Below, one piece after another: positions 53,752 through 62,960 of a stretch of 64,000 nt of DNA. The stretch's first letter is position 1, and every line of letters begins with the position of its first letter. Made by a program: the position numbers and the translations under genes. Origin of the DNA: an uncultured Scytonema sp. (GTDB lineage: Bacteria > Cyanobacteriota > Cyanobacteriia > Cyanobacteriales > Nostocaceae); contig CALMVQ010000059.1 in NCBI GenBank assembly GCA_937873135.1, positions 1 through 64,000 on the forward strand, given 5' to 3'. A model generated the notes under the pieces. It was given only the letters and a program-made list of their open reading frames with translations, did not search any database and was not told where the DNA came from.

Positions 53752-55179
53752 ATGAGCGATTCTGCCAGTGATAGCTATTCACCTCAACCAACTCCTGAAA
53801 ATGAAAAACTGGATTTAAAAACTAAGCTCGCCTACGGTGCTGGCGATTTAGGGCCAGCAATTACTGGCAATATCTCTACATTTTTTCTGCTCATTTTCTT
53901 TACCAATGTCGCTGGTATCCCGGCAGGGTTGGCGGGTAGTATTTTACTAATTGGCAAGATTTGGGATGCCATTAACGATCCAATTATAGGAGTGCTGACT
54001 GACAGAACTAAATCTCGTCGTTGGGGGCGTCGGCTTCCTTGGTTACTATATGGAGCTATACCATTTGGGATATTCTTTTTTCTCCAGTGGATTGTGCCAC
54101 ATGCAAGTGGGTGGATGTTGTTTTGGTATTACGTAGTCATTGGAGTTTTATCTCAAACGTTCTACACAGTCGTGAATCTACCTTACACGGCAATGACTCC
54201 AGAACTTACTCAGGATTACGATGAACGTACCAAACTAAACAGCTTTCGCTTTGCTTTTTCGATTGGTGGCAGCATTCTATCCCTCATTTTAACTAAAGTG
54301 ATTTTTGATCGCATTGCCGATCGCCAGCAACAGTATGTGGTGCTAGCGACAATTTGTGCTGTCATTGCTGTTTTGTCATTATATGTGTGCGTTTGGGGAA
54401 CACGCGCTCGCGTCATGGCTTTTGAAGCCAAACGCATTCAAGCTGAAGAAACCACACCTCTCTCTGTAGGTGAACAGATTAAAATAGTTTTAAGTAATAA
54501 ACCTTTTTTATACGTTATTGGTATCTATCTTTTTTCCTGGTTAGCTGTGCAGGTTGAAGCAAGCATCATTCCCTACTTTGTTGTCAACTGTATGCGCCTG
54601 AAAGAATCAGATGTCCCAACAGTCTTAATCGCGGTGCAAGGAACTGCTTTGTTGATGCTCTTTGTTTGGAGTTATCTAAGTGAGCGAGTGGGGAAAAAAG
54701 CTGTTTATTTTATGGGCATGAGTTCATGGATAATAGCAGCAGCAGCAATATATTTCTTAAAACCAGGTAATGTCGGTTTAATATACCTTGTCGGTGTCAT
54801 GACAGGTGTTGGAGTTTCCACCGCTTACCTTATTCCTTGGTCAATGATCCCAGATGTGATTGAACTTGATGAACTCCAAACTGGACAGCGTCGTGAAGGA
54901 ATCTTCTACGGCTTCATGGTTTTGCTGCAAAAGTTTGGTTTGGCGATCGGACTGTTTGTCGTCGGAAATGCCTTGCAAGCATCTGGTTTTAAAGAAACCG
55001 TCGCAGGGCACCCAGTCCCGATACAACCTGAGTCCGCACTTGAAGCTATCCGTATTGCTGCTGGTCCTTTACCTACCATCTTCTTGATTTGCGGTTTAGT
55101 ACTTACGTATTTTTACCCAATTACCCGCGAGATACACGCAGAAATCTTACTCAAACTCAAAGAACGACAGCAACGGTAA
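53752..55179 (+). CDS. GPH family sugar:cation symporter (MelB-like MFS)
   Basis: 475 aa, 12 membrane helices. GPH signatures: LKTKLAYGAGDLGPAI at the N-terminus, DAINDPIIGVLTDRTKSRRWGRRLPWLL, VVNLPYTAMTPELTQDYDERTKLNSFR, AYLIPWSMIPDVIELDELQTGQRREGIFYGF. These proteins import glycosides with Na+ or H+. Start ATG 53752. No glycosidase gene is next to it, so the substrate is open. Confidence 0.93.
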   Translation: MSDSASDSYSPQPTPENEKLDLKTKLAYGAGDLGPAITGNISTFFLLIFFTNVAGIPAGLAGSILLIGKIWDAINDPIIGVLTDRTKSRRWGRRLPWLLYGAIPFGIFFFLQWIVPHASGWMLFWYYVVIGVLSQTFYTVVNLPYTAMTPELTQDYDERTKLNSFRFAFSIGGSILSLILTKVIFDRIADRQQQYVVLATICAVIAVLSLYVCVWGTRARVMAFEAKRIQAEETTPLSVGEQIKIVLSNKPFLYVIGIYLFSWLAVQVEASIIPYFVVNCMRLKESDVPTVLIAVQGTALLMLFVWSYLSERVGKKAVYFMGMSSWIIAAAAIYFLKPGNVGLIYLVGVMTGVGVSTAYLIPWSMIPDVIELDELQTGQRREGIFYGFMVLLQKFGLAIGLFVVGNALQASGFKETVAGHPVPIQPESALEAIRIAAGPLPTIFLICGLVLTYFYPITREIHAEILLKLKERQQR

Positions 55180-55392
55180 TATCATGTCCGGCTAACTACT
55201 TACAATTAAGCTCTAAGAGTAATCCAAGAAATAAATGATCCAAAATGCTGGGATACTGGAGAAATAATCAGTGTGCCATCTGTCCCATGTTTCGCGAATC
55301 TCTGATCCAACTCACCGACAGCCTTAAATCCCACATTCCGCACCCTGAACTGTTAACGTTATTTCCCGCTTTCGTTTTTCGTGTAGTAACCC

Positions 55393-55518
55393 AAGTTGCT
55401 AGTTATCAAAAAGCGCCTCAATTTAAGTACAAAATTTAATTTTTTGGTACTTAACCATACTTTAAAACACAGTTTTTGTAGTATAAATATACCGTTTTGA
55501 GGCAATAACTAGCAACTT
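55393..55518. mobile_element. 126-bp MITE-like element with 14-bp perfect ends
   Basis: Ends AAGTTGCTAGTTAT and ATAACTAGCAACTT; just inside, GCGCCTCAA pairs partly with TTGAGGC. Interior is AT-rich and non-coding. No further copy was noticed in the window. Confidence 0.6.
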
Positions 55519-55534
55519 ACGTTAGTAGAGTTAC

Positions 55535-55574
55535 AGTATGCATCACTGTAACTACAGTTACAATGATGCATACT
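55535..55574. terminator. 40-bp near-perfect palindrome, possible terminator
   Basis: Arms AGTATGCATCACTGTAACT and its complement with one mismatch. It lies 61 bp beyond the stop of the glycine/alanine-rich gene. There is no T-run, so it could equally be a protein-binding site or a repeat. Confidence 0.4.
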
Positions 55575-55634
55575 AGGAAAAAATACATCGCGACTATAGT
55601 TGAAATTAAAATTTTGCAGTTTTCAGAGGTTTGA

Positions 55635-55913
55635 TTATTCTGAAATCCATTTCCATAACTTATAAGTAACGTATCCAACTGCTCCTGCTGCCAATACTGG
55701 CGCAGCGGCTGTAACAGCAATACCTCCTAGCATTGTACCTCCCCCAATCGCCGCTAATCCAGAAGTCATTCCGGCTGCACTCAAACCAGCAACACTTCCT
55801 GCTGCTGAAACTGCACCAATTACACCAGTAGTACCTGCTACCGCACCTGCAACTGCACCTACTGCACCCGCTGCATTAGCACCGTTATTGTCATTGTGAT
55901 TAGTCATAGTCAT
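55635..55913 (-). CDS. Small glycine/alanine-rich hydrophobic protein
   Basis: 92 aa. A polar start (MTMTNHNDNNGANAAG) is followed by about 60 residues almost wholly Gly, Ala, Val, Ile, Ser and Thr with repeated GxxxG/AxxxG spacing (glycine zipper), ending YVTYKLWKWISE. Such sequences insert in membranes and oligomerise. It is encoded on the same strand, 261 bp after the AIG1-like GTPase, whose C-terminus has a similar zipper. A membrane partner or pore-forming effector is conceivable; a bacteriocin-like peptide is an alternative. No family name can be given. Confidence 0.65.
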   Translation of the reverse strand: MTMTNHNDNNGANAAGAVGAVAGAVAGTTGVIGAVSAAGSVAGLSAAGMTSGLAAIGGGTMLGGIAVTAAAPVLAAGAVGYVTYKLWKWISE

Positions 55914-56174
55914 ACACCTAAACGTTACAGTTTCAATTTTCCCTACTAAAAGGGTGCATAGCCTACTGAATTTTCACTGTACTTAGAATAAATTTTGTAT
56001 AAATGTGTTACAGCTAAGACAGTGTATCATTTGTTTGCAACATGTGCGCGATGCGTGCGGCATGAGTTAGTGCGGAAGCTGTGAATGTGGCGCTAAGCAA
56101 GGTAGTGTGTTACAAACCTAGGGAAAACTTTAGGTTTATCTAGGCCGCTTTATGGGTTGGCACAGGCACATACT

Positions 56175-57188
56175 TTACCAAGCGAATAGCCAAGCAACCA
56201 ATCCTACAACAGCACCAGCAGCACCACCGATTGCCGTTCCGGCAGGACCAAATAAGCTTCCAATGCCAGCCCCTGATAATACTAAAGTAGGAATAATCCC
56301 AGCATCAATCAATTTTTTCTTGATTAATTGCTTCTGGAAGTCGTCAACTTTTATTCGTGGTTCTTGCCCTTTTTCAACTACTTCTGTCCTACCCCTTGAG
56401 CCAACGGAAAAATAGCGATTGGGAGCTTCTGTCTTACTAGAGCTTTGCTGACTTGCTTTACGTTGTGGTCTTATACTATCAGCAGTTGCCGTTAGGAAAG
56501 GGAGAAGACCTCGTTCAGACATTCTGATGAATACTTTAGTATACAGTTCTCCAATCCATTCTTTTCCATCAGGTGTAGTTGAATTTTTATTATCAACTGC
56601 AACTGATGGAATAATATTTACTACCTCAATACTTGTATATTTAACTATCTCTTTCTTTATAAGTTCTGTTCTTTTATTCAAAGCCTCTTGAAATCTCCCT
56701 TGTTCCACAGAATTTGCATAAGTGAAGACAATGATAGCATGTTGCCATACGTTAAAGCCAAAAGCTTCTGAAATAAGTTTTATACCTCGTTTTTCATCGG
56801 CAGTAACTCTTGTTTCATCAAGACGACTTACAAACCACATTGAATCGATTTGCTTAACTTTTGAACATATTTGCTTTAAATACTTTTCATCATTCCCTTC
56901 TTCCTCAATTTCATCGCATAGCCCTGGTGTATCAATCACTGTAAAATCAATACCGTTAACTTCAGATTCATAGGATTCAACTCCCATTGTTGTTGCTTCA
57001 TACTGACCGATTGTAGCAATTGCTTTTCCTATTAACGAGTTAACGGTACTGGACTTTCCAACTCCTGTTCTCCCTACTAAAAGGAAAACTAACTTTTGGT
57101 CCTTTGCTGATTTTATTTTTTCAATAACAGAAGATAAAGCATTTTTTGCTTTGTCAATGTTAGAGCTTATAAAACTGTTTTCAATCAC
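56175..57188 (-). CDS. AIG1/Toc34-like GTPase with C-terminal glycine-zipper membrane tail
   Basis: 337 aa. G1 is GRTGVGKSSTVNSLIG (about 39-54), G3 is VIDTPGLCDE (about 87). The G4 position reads VFTYANS rather than NKxD, as in AIG1/Toc/GIMAP GTPases, and the P-loop wording is also closest to that group. A charged linker (about 225-285, SRGRTEVVEKG) leads to a C-terminal hydrophobic tail with GAGIGSLFGPAGTAIGGAAGAVVG, ending WLFAW, which should anchor or permeabilise a membrane. Start is GTG 57188. Prokaryotic AIG1-like proteins are poorly studied; eukaryotic ones work at membranes in protein import or immunity. Role here unknown. Confidence 0.85.
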   Translation of the reverse strand: MIENSFISSNIDKAKNALSSVIEKIKSAKDQKLVFLLVGRTGVGKSSTVNSLIGKAIATIGQYEATTMGVESYESEVNGIDFTVIDTPGLCDEIEEEGNDEKYLKQICSKVKQIDSMWFVSRLDETRVTADEKRGIKLISEAFGFNVWQHAIIVFTYANSVEQGRFQEALNKRTELIKKEIVKYTSIEVVNIIPSVAVDNKNSTTPDGKEWIGELYTKVFIRMSERGLLPFLTATADSIRPQRKASQQSSSKTEAPNRYFSVGSRGRTEVVEKGQEPRIKVDDFQKQLIKKKLIDAGIIPTLVLSGAGIGSLFGPAGTAIGGAAGAVVGLVAWLFAW

Positions 57189-57553
57189 GTTTTTTCTTCG
57201 AGGAATAGATACAAAATAAAATTAACGCTATCTATTCTTTATATTCAAGGGAAGTTTTACTGAATAATTTTAATCATTTATGCTTACCAACAAATTATTC
57301 AGTACATGTACGGTTATGGTAACCATTCAGAGGATTGTGCGAGCATGGAGGCGAATGTAAGGCGATGTCATGGACTTTAACTTGACAAAGTAGGCTTTAT
57401 CAGACGCCAGACACTGTATCAAGATCTCCGTGATGGAGTGCAAGTCTTCTCCAAAAATTTTCCTGCATGACGAAATCGTAATCCTGCCCCCCGTAAAAAA
57501 CACCGTGAATGATTATCCTGTCGGTTGTTAAGGGGTAGAGCCGACGTTGATGG
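57189..57553. other. Intergenic with a short coding relic
   Basis: AT-rich on the left, which should hold the promoter of the GTPase gene. 57381-57470 reads as a protein C-terminus (separate entry). Nothing else recognised. Confidence 0.5.
57381..57470 (+). pseudogene. Short coding relic, C-terminal end of a deleted gene
   Basis: Twenty-nine codons between a stop and TGA read LDKVGFIRRQTLYQDLRDGV followed by QVFSKNFPA. The composition and Gly-Phe-x-Arg-x-x-Thr-x-Tyr pattern look like the last strands of an enzyme, for example a SAM-dependent methyltransferase, but the piece is too short to name. Confidence 0.3.
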
Positions 57554-59191
57554 TCAAAATGGCGTCTTTACTCGTAGGTGCAGGTTTTCTCCAGATTGTG
57601 GGTGTTCAAAGCAAAGTTCTCTTGCATGAAGGTGTAAACGACTGGCAACGGCACAACATCCGTAGAGGCGATCGCCCAATATCGGTATCCCAAGTCCTCT
57701 GAAATCGGCAGCATGAACTCTCAGTTGATGGGTACGTCCTGTTAACGGTATAAACTCTACGCGAGTGTAACCTTCTCTAGCTACAACTTGAAAGTGAGTT
57801 AAACTCTTGTTACCGCGCTGCCAATCAACTTGCTGATAGGGACGATTCTGAGGATCTCCCCACAATGGTAGTTCAATTACACCTTTATCAGTTGTGACAG
57901 TGCCTGAAAGTAGGGCTTCATAAACCTTGTGAACTAGCCTTTGCTGAAACTGCTGACTGAGTTGGCGATGAGTTTGGCGATCGCGAGCTAGTAAAAGGAT
58001 ACCGGATGTATCTTGATCTAATCGATGCACGGTATTAAGTAGTATACCTTCAGGGAGGAGATGACGCAAGCGACTGAGGACACTGTCTTGATGATCGCTC
58101 CCGCGTCCAGGAACAGAAAGGAGTCCTGTGGGTTTGTTCACAGCAATTAACCATTCGTCTTCATAAACAATCGGTATCTCATCTCCCCCTCTGTGTCTCT
58201 CTTGCAATCCCGATAGCAGAAAACCAATCATTGGCTGACAACGTTCCACACAAGCTCCATAAAATTTTCCTTGAATTTTATCAAGATTAATAGAAGATGC
58301 TCCCCACCAGAACTCTGCCATTGCCAATGGTTTGAGATCGTGCGCTGCTGCGTAATGAAGCAACTTTGGAGTGCAACAGTCTCCTGTACCGGTAGGTAAA
58401 CCTAAGGGCATTAATTGCTGTAGCGATCGCGATTTCCCTAAAAAATTCATGACTGAGTAAGCCGCGTGCATCTGTGCTTGGAGTTGACGAGACAGTTCTT
58501 TCCGTTGTCGTTTCAATTCACAAAGTCGTGCATCTGAGAATGCAATCAACTCCTTGAGTGGCTGCAACGTTACATCTCGTTGACGTTTGAATATGCGTCG
58601 CTCAATTCCATCCTGACGACTTTCTTCATCAAGTTGTTCAAGAGTTACTGTGAGCGCTACTCCAGTCAGCTTTTCGCAGAAGATCTGACGTTTTTCGTGT
58701 CGTTGCTGTTTGCGTTCTCGATGGTGATTGCTCAATTGTTGCCATTGCAGATCGAACTCGTGACACAACGTTTCGTACTGCTGCCGTTGGGGAAGTTGCT
58801 TGAGGTGAATAAGTTCAAGCTTCATCGCATCCAATTGAGCTAAGGTACGGGCTTCATCTAAGGCAACTTGCTCTCTTCCTGGAATCGGCGGTACCCAACC
58901 CTCAACTACGCTGCAACCGTGCAGTTGTCCGGAGAAAGCTTTAAGTATCCGTTGTTCTCCGGATGGTAATTCCACCAGCAATACCCCATACATCTTGCCT
59001 TCAGAAGAATAACGTTCGTCAATAGCAAGCTGTTTCATTAAACCACAGGCTGCTGCCTCAGCCATCTGGGTACGAGGAAGTCTCAGTAACTCACCACTTT
59101 GAGGACAACGCCCTTCATAATAATAGTTTGGGGCGGTGCTGATGACAAAATTGCTGTCTATAAAATTTGAAAGCGGATGCAGAACTACCAT
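57554..59191 (-). CDS. RluA-family pseudouridine synthase with long N-terminal extension
   Basis: 545 aa. The C-terminal domain (about 345-545) has the RluA active-site motif VHRLDQDTSGILLLARD with catalytic Asp near 391, IVYEDEWLIAVNKPTGLLSVPGRG before it and LTGRTHQLRVHAA after. The N-terminal 340 residues include a helical, Gln/Arg-rich coiled-coil segment (about 120-250) and a segment with FWWGASSINLDKIQGKFYGACVERCQPMI, an extension typical of the larger cyanobacterial and proteobacterial RluA-like enzymes. It isomerises uridines in rRNA or tRNA; the site is not predictable. Confidence 0.92.
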   Translation of the reverse strand: MVVLHPLSNFIDSNFVISTAPNYYYEGRCPQSGELLRLPRTQMAEAAACGLMKQLAIDERYSSEGKMYGVLLVELPSGEQRILKAFSGQLHGCSVVEGWVPPIPGREQVALDEARTLAQLDAMKLELIHLKQLPQRQQYETLCHEFDLQWQQLSNHHRERKQQRHEKRQIFCEKLTGVALTVTLEQLDEESRQDGIERRIFKRQRDVTLQPLKELIAFSDARLCELKRQRKELSRQLQAQMHAAYSVMNFLGKSRSLQQLMPLGLPTGTGDCCTPKLLHYAAAHDLKPLAMAEFWWGASSINLDKIQGKFYGACVERCQPMIGFLLSGLQERHRGGDEIPIVYEDEWLIAVNKPTGLLSVPGRGSDHQDSVLSRLRHLLPEGILLNTVHRLDQDTSGILLLARDRQTHRQLSQQFQQRLVHKVYEALLSGTVTTDKGVIELPLWGDPQNRPYQQVDWQRGNKSLTHFQVVAREGYTRVEFIPLTGRTHQLRVHAADFRGLGIPILGDRLYGCCAVASRLHLHARELCFEHPQSGENLHLRVKTPF

Positions 59192-60122
59192 ATAAGAATG
59201 ATTTTACACCAACTTTCAGCCAACACCGCGTTCCTAAGTTACGCGGTGTTGGCTCAAGCAATACCTATGAAGCAACACTCACCCTAATGTTTTTAGCATA
59301 TTTGCGATCGCCTTCACTTAAAGATGTCATTGAAGAAGAACTCAGAAGTCGTGACGTCAGTCGTCAGAATCAATCAGTCGGGGATTCAAACCCACCACGC
59401 AATTGTTGACCACGCTCATCAAAGATTTAGTGGGGGGTCTTAAACCCTTTGATTCATTCACCAGTCGTACAGAATTCATGCGCTCATTCTGACTCCTGAC
59501 TCCTGAATTCTGTTAGATAATGTATTTATAACTGAATTTATGAAACGTTGTACTTAGACAAAACAAAACAGCACAAAAATTGATTGTCAGGGGGAAATTT
59601 TGACGCTGGATGCGCGATTTGCCCTGACGGCACCGCTTCGTCATCGCACGCCTCGTGGCTTTGGTATTGTTTTTTAGAAACTATCGCAGCGCAACTCCTT
59701 ACGAGATCAATACAGGTGAACAACAGATGCGATCGCACAAGAGCAATTGTTAACCCCGACACTTTTCTCTACCTATTTTTCTGGTAAATGGTATGTCAAG
59801 CTACAGTCTTAGTAACTCTAAGAGTGCTAATCTTAACGCCAATCAAAAATAAATAATTGTTCGTAACGACTCTACCTAAAGTAGGTCGGGAAGTCTGGGA
59901 GCCACGAAGTTGATTCTTCAATTCATTTAATTTCTTGAAGAATCAACGTTATTTATATCGTGGCGGAGAGACGACACGACCTGATTTATCAGGCGCGATA
60001 TTCTCTAATTAACTGTGAGCTGATTCTCTAGAATCCGAGCGACAAGTCAATGCCAACTTCCAGCCTGAATCCGCGCATTTATAATGCGCGGTGTTGGCTC
60101 AATTGTAAGACGGAGGTAAAAA
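59192..60122. other. Intergenic, hairpin repeats, no gene seen
   Basis: 930 bp. AGCCAACACCGCG / CGCGGTGTTGGCT form a strong hairpin at about 59218-59256, and the CGCGGTGTTGGCTCAA half recurs at 60087-60102. TTGATTCTTCAA and TTGAAGAATCAA (about 59912-59947) form another hairpin inside a longer ACGAAG...CGTGG palindrome. No frame looks protein-like. The right end holds the ribosome site of hesA. Confidence 0.55.
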
Positions 60123-60875
60123 GTGACCGGCTTAACGCCTACTGAGTTAGAACGCTATCATCGCCAAATGATGCTCCCGAATTTTGGCGATGCAGCACAG
60201 AAACGTCTCAAATCAGCCACGGTTTTAGTGACGGGTGTGGGAGGATTAGGTGGTACGGCAGCACTATACCTTTTGGTAGCAGGTGTTGGGCGGTTAATCC
60301 TGGTTAGATCTGGGGATCTGCGACTTGACGATATGAATCGTCAAATTCTGATGACAGATGATTGGGTAGGCAAGCCACGGGTGTTCAAAGCACAAGAAAC
60401 TCTCAAAGCGATTAATCCTGATGTTCAAGTGGAAGCAGTTGATGAATACATCACTCCTGAGAATGTAGATTCTTTGGTACAATCAGCTGACATCGCGCTT
60501 GACTGTGCCCATAACTTTACAGAGCGCAATTTGTTGAACGAGGCTTGTGTACGGTGGCGTAAGCCAATGGTGGAAGCAGCAATGGATGGGATGGAGGCTT
60601 ATTTAACCACGATAATTCCGGGTGAGACGCCCTGTTTATCTTGCCTGTTTCCGGAGAAGCCTGATTGGGATCGGCGCAATTTTGCTGTTTTGGGTGCTGT
60701 ATCTGGAACACTTGGATGTTTGACAGCAATAGAGGCAATAAAGGTAATTACAGATTTTGGTCAACCTCTATTGTCACAACTTCTAACAATGGATCTGACT
60801 CGGTTAGAATTTACCAAACGTCATTCTCATCGCGTTCCAGAGTGTCCAATATGCGGCCATATCAAGTTCAGTTGA
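60123..60875 (+). CDS. hesA: HesA/MoeB/ThiF family adenylyltransferase
   Basis: 250 aa. E1-like fold with the nucleotide loop VLVTGVGGLGGTAALYL (about 33-49), DDMNRQILM, DCAHNFTERNLLNEAC and two zinc pairs, CLSC (about 183) and CPIC (about 243). Sequence is closest to HesA of heterocystous cyanobacteria as I recall it (MMLPNFGDAAQKRLKSA, WRKPMVEAAMDGMEAYL). HesA is linked to nitrogenase maturation and normally sits with hesB and fdxH; none is seen here. Start is GTG 60123 with GGAGG 6-7 bp upstream. No MoaD/ThiS-type partner is adjacent. Confidence 0.85.
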   Translation: MTGLTPTELERYHRQMMLPNFGDAAQKRLKSATVLVTGVGGLGGTAALYLLVAGVGRLILVRSGDLRLDDMNRQILMTDDWVGKPRVFKAQETLKAINPDVQVEAVDEYITPENVDSLVQSADIALDCAHNFTERNLLNEACVRWRKPMVEAAMDGMEAYLTTIIPGETPCLSCLFPEKPDWDRRNFAVLGAVSGTLGCLTAIEAIKVITDFGQPLLSQLLTMDLTRLEFTKRHSHRVPECPICGHIKFS

Positions 60876-61199
60876 ATAGTGATAATAAAGTTCGTCGTTG
60901 CGCTGTCTTCACTCATCATAGTCTTGAGCGCTCGACAGCGCAACTACAGATCTATCTTTTATTGATAAGTAGTACAGGAATTTTCAGGTAAATAGACTAC
61001 ATTCGTAGGGAAACTTGTAGCTAGCGATGCCAACGGAATCGCACGCTTTTATAGCCCTTAGATGCTTTGCGTGCAATATGTGAATAGAGACGCCATGATT
61101 GAAGCGTCTCTACATTTATTTTTTGAAGATGTACGTGATTCAAATGAAAACCGTTATAGTTCACATTTATGCTACTTTCCCATCACTGATAATCAGTTA
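60876..61199. other. Intergenic with partial repeats
   Basis: Contains a family B palindrome (60897-60947), a partial family A repeat (60973-61010) and an AGAGACGC/GCGTCTCT palindrome (about 61086-61112). No gene; frames here overlap repeats or are antisense to the XRE gene. Confidence 0.55.
60897..60947. repeat. Dispersed palindrome family B, copy 3
   Basis: GTTGCGCTGTC (60897-60907) pairs with GACAGCGCAAC (60934-60944). It begins 21 bp after the hesA stop and could serve as its terminator. Confidence 0.6.
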
Positions 61200-61547
61200 T
61201 CAGCTTGTCTCAGGCAGAGTGTCGTCTTTCGATGCCTTGAGCTTTTTAGCTTTGCGCCGTTTCGTCAAGCTAAATACTCGATCTGCATCTGGCGGATTAA
61301 TGGGTTGAGGTGAATAATCCAGCAAGTCTCCCGGCGTAATCGGCTTCTCCAAGTCTTCTGCTAGCTCATTCAGAGCATTGCATAACAGATTCAATGCCAC
61401 TCCGTCCAACCGTGGCATCGTCTTTGCTCTTCTAAGGCTAGACATCGAGTTGGTGCTGATATCTAACTTCTTGGCTAGGTCTACACCTTTGATATTATAC
61501 CTAGCCATCACTTCTTTTAGTCTCCACCTAATCAAAGTCATAAGCAT
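61200..61547 (-). CDS. XRE-family HTH regulator
   Basis: 115 aa from ATG 61547; GTG 61559 and ATG 61541 are alternatives. The HTH is RLKEVMARYNIKGVDLAKKLDISTNSMSSLRRAKTMPRLDGVALNLLCNALNEL, the HTH_26 type with a Leu-rich last helix. A basic tail (LTKRRKAKKLKASKDD) follows. Divergent from the 385-aa gene at 61803, with 255 bp of AT-rich DNA between that probably holds both promoters and the operator. Likely controls itself and that neighbour. Confidence 0.88.
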   Translation of the reverse strand: MLMTLIRWRLKEVMARYNIKGVDLAKKLDISTNSMSSLRRAKTMPRLDGVALNLLCNALNELAEDLEKPITPGDLLDYSPQPINPPDADRVFSLTKRRKAKKLKASKDDTLPETS

Positions 61548-61802
61548 ATAAATCAACACTTTTACTCTACTTGTACAGATAAAAAAGCATAAATCGCCTT
61601 TTGTCTTTTATTTAATTTATATTTAAATTTAATGAATAATAAATATTAAGATGCATAAATAAAAGCCTAACTTGTAATATAATTTTTATTAAAGAGAAAG
61701 CGATCACCCATTCTGCCAAGAATTCCTGCGATCGCCTTTAGTAACTACCCCAATATTGGGAAAACCAATACTGGAGACCTAATTTATATAAACTTAATTT
61801 CT
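61548..61802. promoter_or_regulatory. Divergent promoter region between XRE gene and 385-aa gene
   Basis: Very AT-rich (61580-61700), including ATTTAATTTATATTTAAATTTAATGAATAAT-like runs with TTTAAATT symmetric cores, then AAAGCGATCACCC and GCGATCGCC copies. The arrangement suits autoregulation by the XRE protein. No single operator can be assigned by eye. Confidence 0.45.
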
Positions 61803-62960
61803 ATGATGACACAGGTTCAAGCAATTGGGTATAACAATCAGGCAATCGCCCAAGCTAATATCGACAGATACACACAAAGGCTTGGCGATGTGGTAGCACC
61901 GTTGGATAATTTAACAGCCCTCTGCTCTGCCACTCAAGATATTTTGCATTACTCCTTTTTCCTAGCCAACCAGAAGAAGCGCTCCAAAACCGAATATAAA
62001 CAATTGTTGCACAACCTCGGTTGGAAAGGTGAAGAGAAACGGTACCTGAAAGTGGCAGCAGCGTTTGAGAACTTCTCCCCCTCTGAGCTAGCTAGTGTAG
62101 AGCCAGGAACCATCTTTCGGTTGGCAAATAACTCCAAGAAGTACCAAAGAGTGATCGACTCTCTACCGGATCTACCACAAATCACTCAAGCAGCAGTACG
62201 AGATCTCATCGAACAGCAACGTCAGCATCGCTCACCACAATCTGAAAATCCCAGTATTTGGCGGCGGATACCCAACGGTGGACGCTACTGCCAAATCCCA
62301 CCTATCCACGAGGCTGATGATCTGACGGGAAAAACATTGCAGCAGATGATGGATTCGGAGGGATTGAGCGCACAGCGTATTGTATCAGAGGCGATCGCAC
62401 TACGGCAGGCATTCATTGAAGGACGATTGGTAGCTGTGGAGTCAGCAACTGTGCTGCCGTCTGAAGTCCCAATAGAGGAGTCGCCAGATCTTCAATATGA
62501 AGATTTATTAATTGAGCGAAAGGATGTAGCGATGCCTAACGGCAAGCCCAACGGGAAAGTAGTCGCCTCTGTCGGGAAACCCTTGTGCAGCGCTCCCTTA
62601 CCGCAGAACTTCTACGTGTTGACTGATGCGGAAGTAAAATCAGTCTTTATAGAGGAATTGGAGTCACCGGAGCAATTTGAGAATGGCAGTGCTAATAATA
62701 TGACTAATCAACCAGAACCAAAATTAGACGCTGATACAGTTAAATATGGTGATGACGCCCCCGAAGAAATCAAAAAACTATCAGAAGCTAAAAAAGTTGG
62801 GATAATTGTTGATTTCAAGGAAGTTTCTACTGACATGTATCATGCGAGGCGGCGTGGTAGTCGTTTTGGGGAAGTGATGAGAAAGTTAGGCTTCTATCAT
62901 GTCTGGTTGATCACTTGTAATAATGTTTGTAGTTGCGCTTTAGCGCTCAATTATGATTAA
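61803..62960 (+). CDS. Unknown cyanobacterial protein, 3' end replaced by a palindromic repeat
   Basis: 385 aa, soluble. N-terminal about 160 residues are helical (DNLTALCSATQDILHYSFFLANQ, WKGEEKRYLKVAAAFENFSPSELASVEPGTIFRLANNSK), reminiscent of plasmid or phage accessory proteins. A middle segment TLQQMMDSEGLSAQRIVSEAIALRQAFIEGRL follows, then a low-complexity acidic linker. The last about 12 residues (CNNVCSCALALNYD) are encoded by the family B palindrome at 62929-62980, so the native C-terminus has been cut. Divergent XRE partner at 61200. No family recognised; nucleic-acid-related function is a guess. Confidence 0.65.
   Translation: MMTQVQAIGYNNQAIAQANIDRYTQRLGDVVAPLDNLTALCSATQDILHYSFFLANQKKRSKTEYKQLLHNLGWKGEEKRYLKVAAAFENFSPSELASVEPGTIFRLANNSKKYQRVIDSLPDLPQITQAAVRDLIEQQRQHRSPQSENPSIWRRIPNGGRYCQIPPIHEADDLTGKTLQQMMDSEGLSAQRIVSEAIALRQAFIEGRLVAVESATVLPSEVPIEESPDLQYEDLLIERKDVAMPNGKPNGKVVASVGKPLCSAPLPQNFYVLTDAEVKSVFIEELESPEQFENGSANNMTNQPEPKLDADTVKYGDDAPEEIKKLSEAKKVGIIVDFKEVSTDMYHARRRGSRFGEVMRKLGFYHVWLITCNNVCSCALALNYD

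Larger units (their letters stand above)
55180..55634. other. Intergenic with two palindromic structures
   Basis: No gene; the short frame at 55245-55439 runs into a repeat. AAGTTGCTAGTTAT (55393-55406) and ATAACTAGCAACTT (55505-55518) are perfect inverted repeats bounding a 126-bp MITE-like unit; a 40-bp near-perfect palindrome follows at 55535-55574. Confidence 0.6.

Noticed and set aside
55245-55439. 64-codon plus-strand frame after the GPH symporter
   Set aside because: Its second half enters the inverted-repeat element at 55393 and the composition is not protein-like enough to support a gene.
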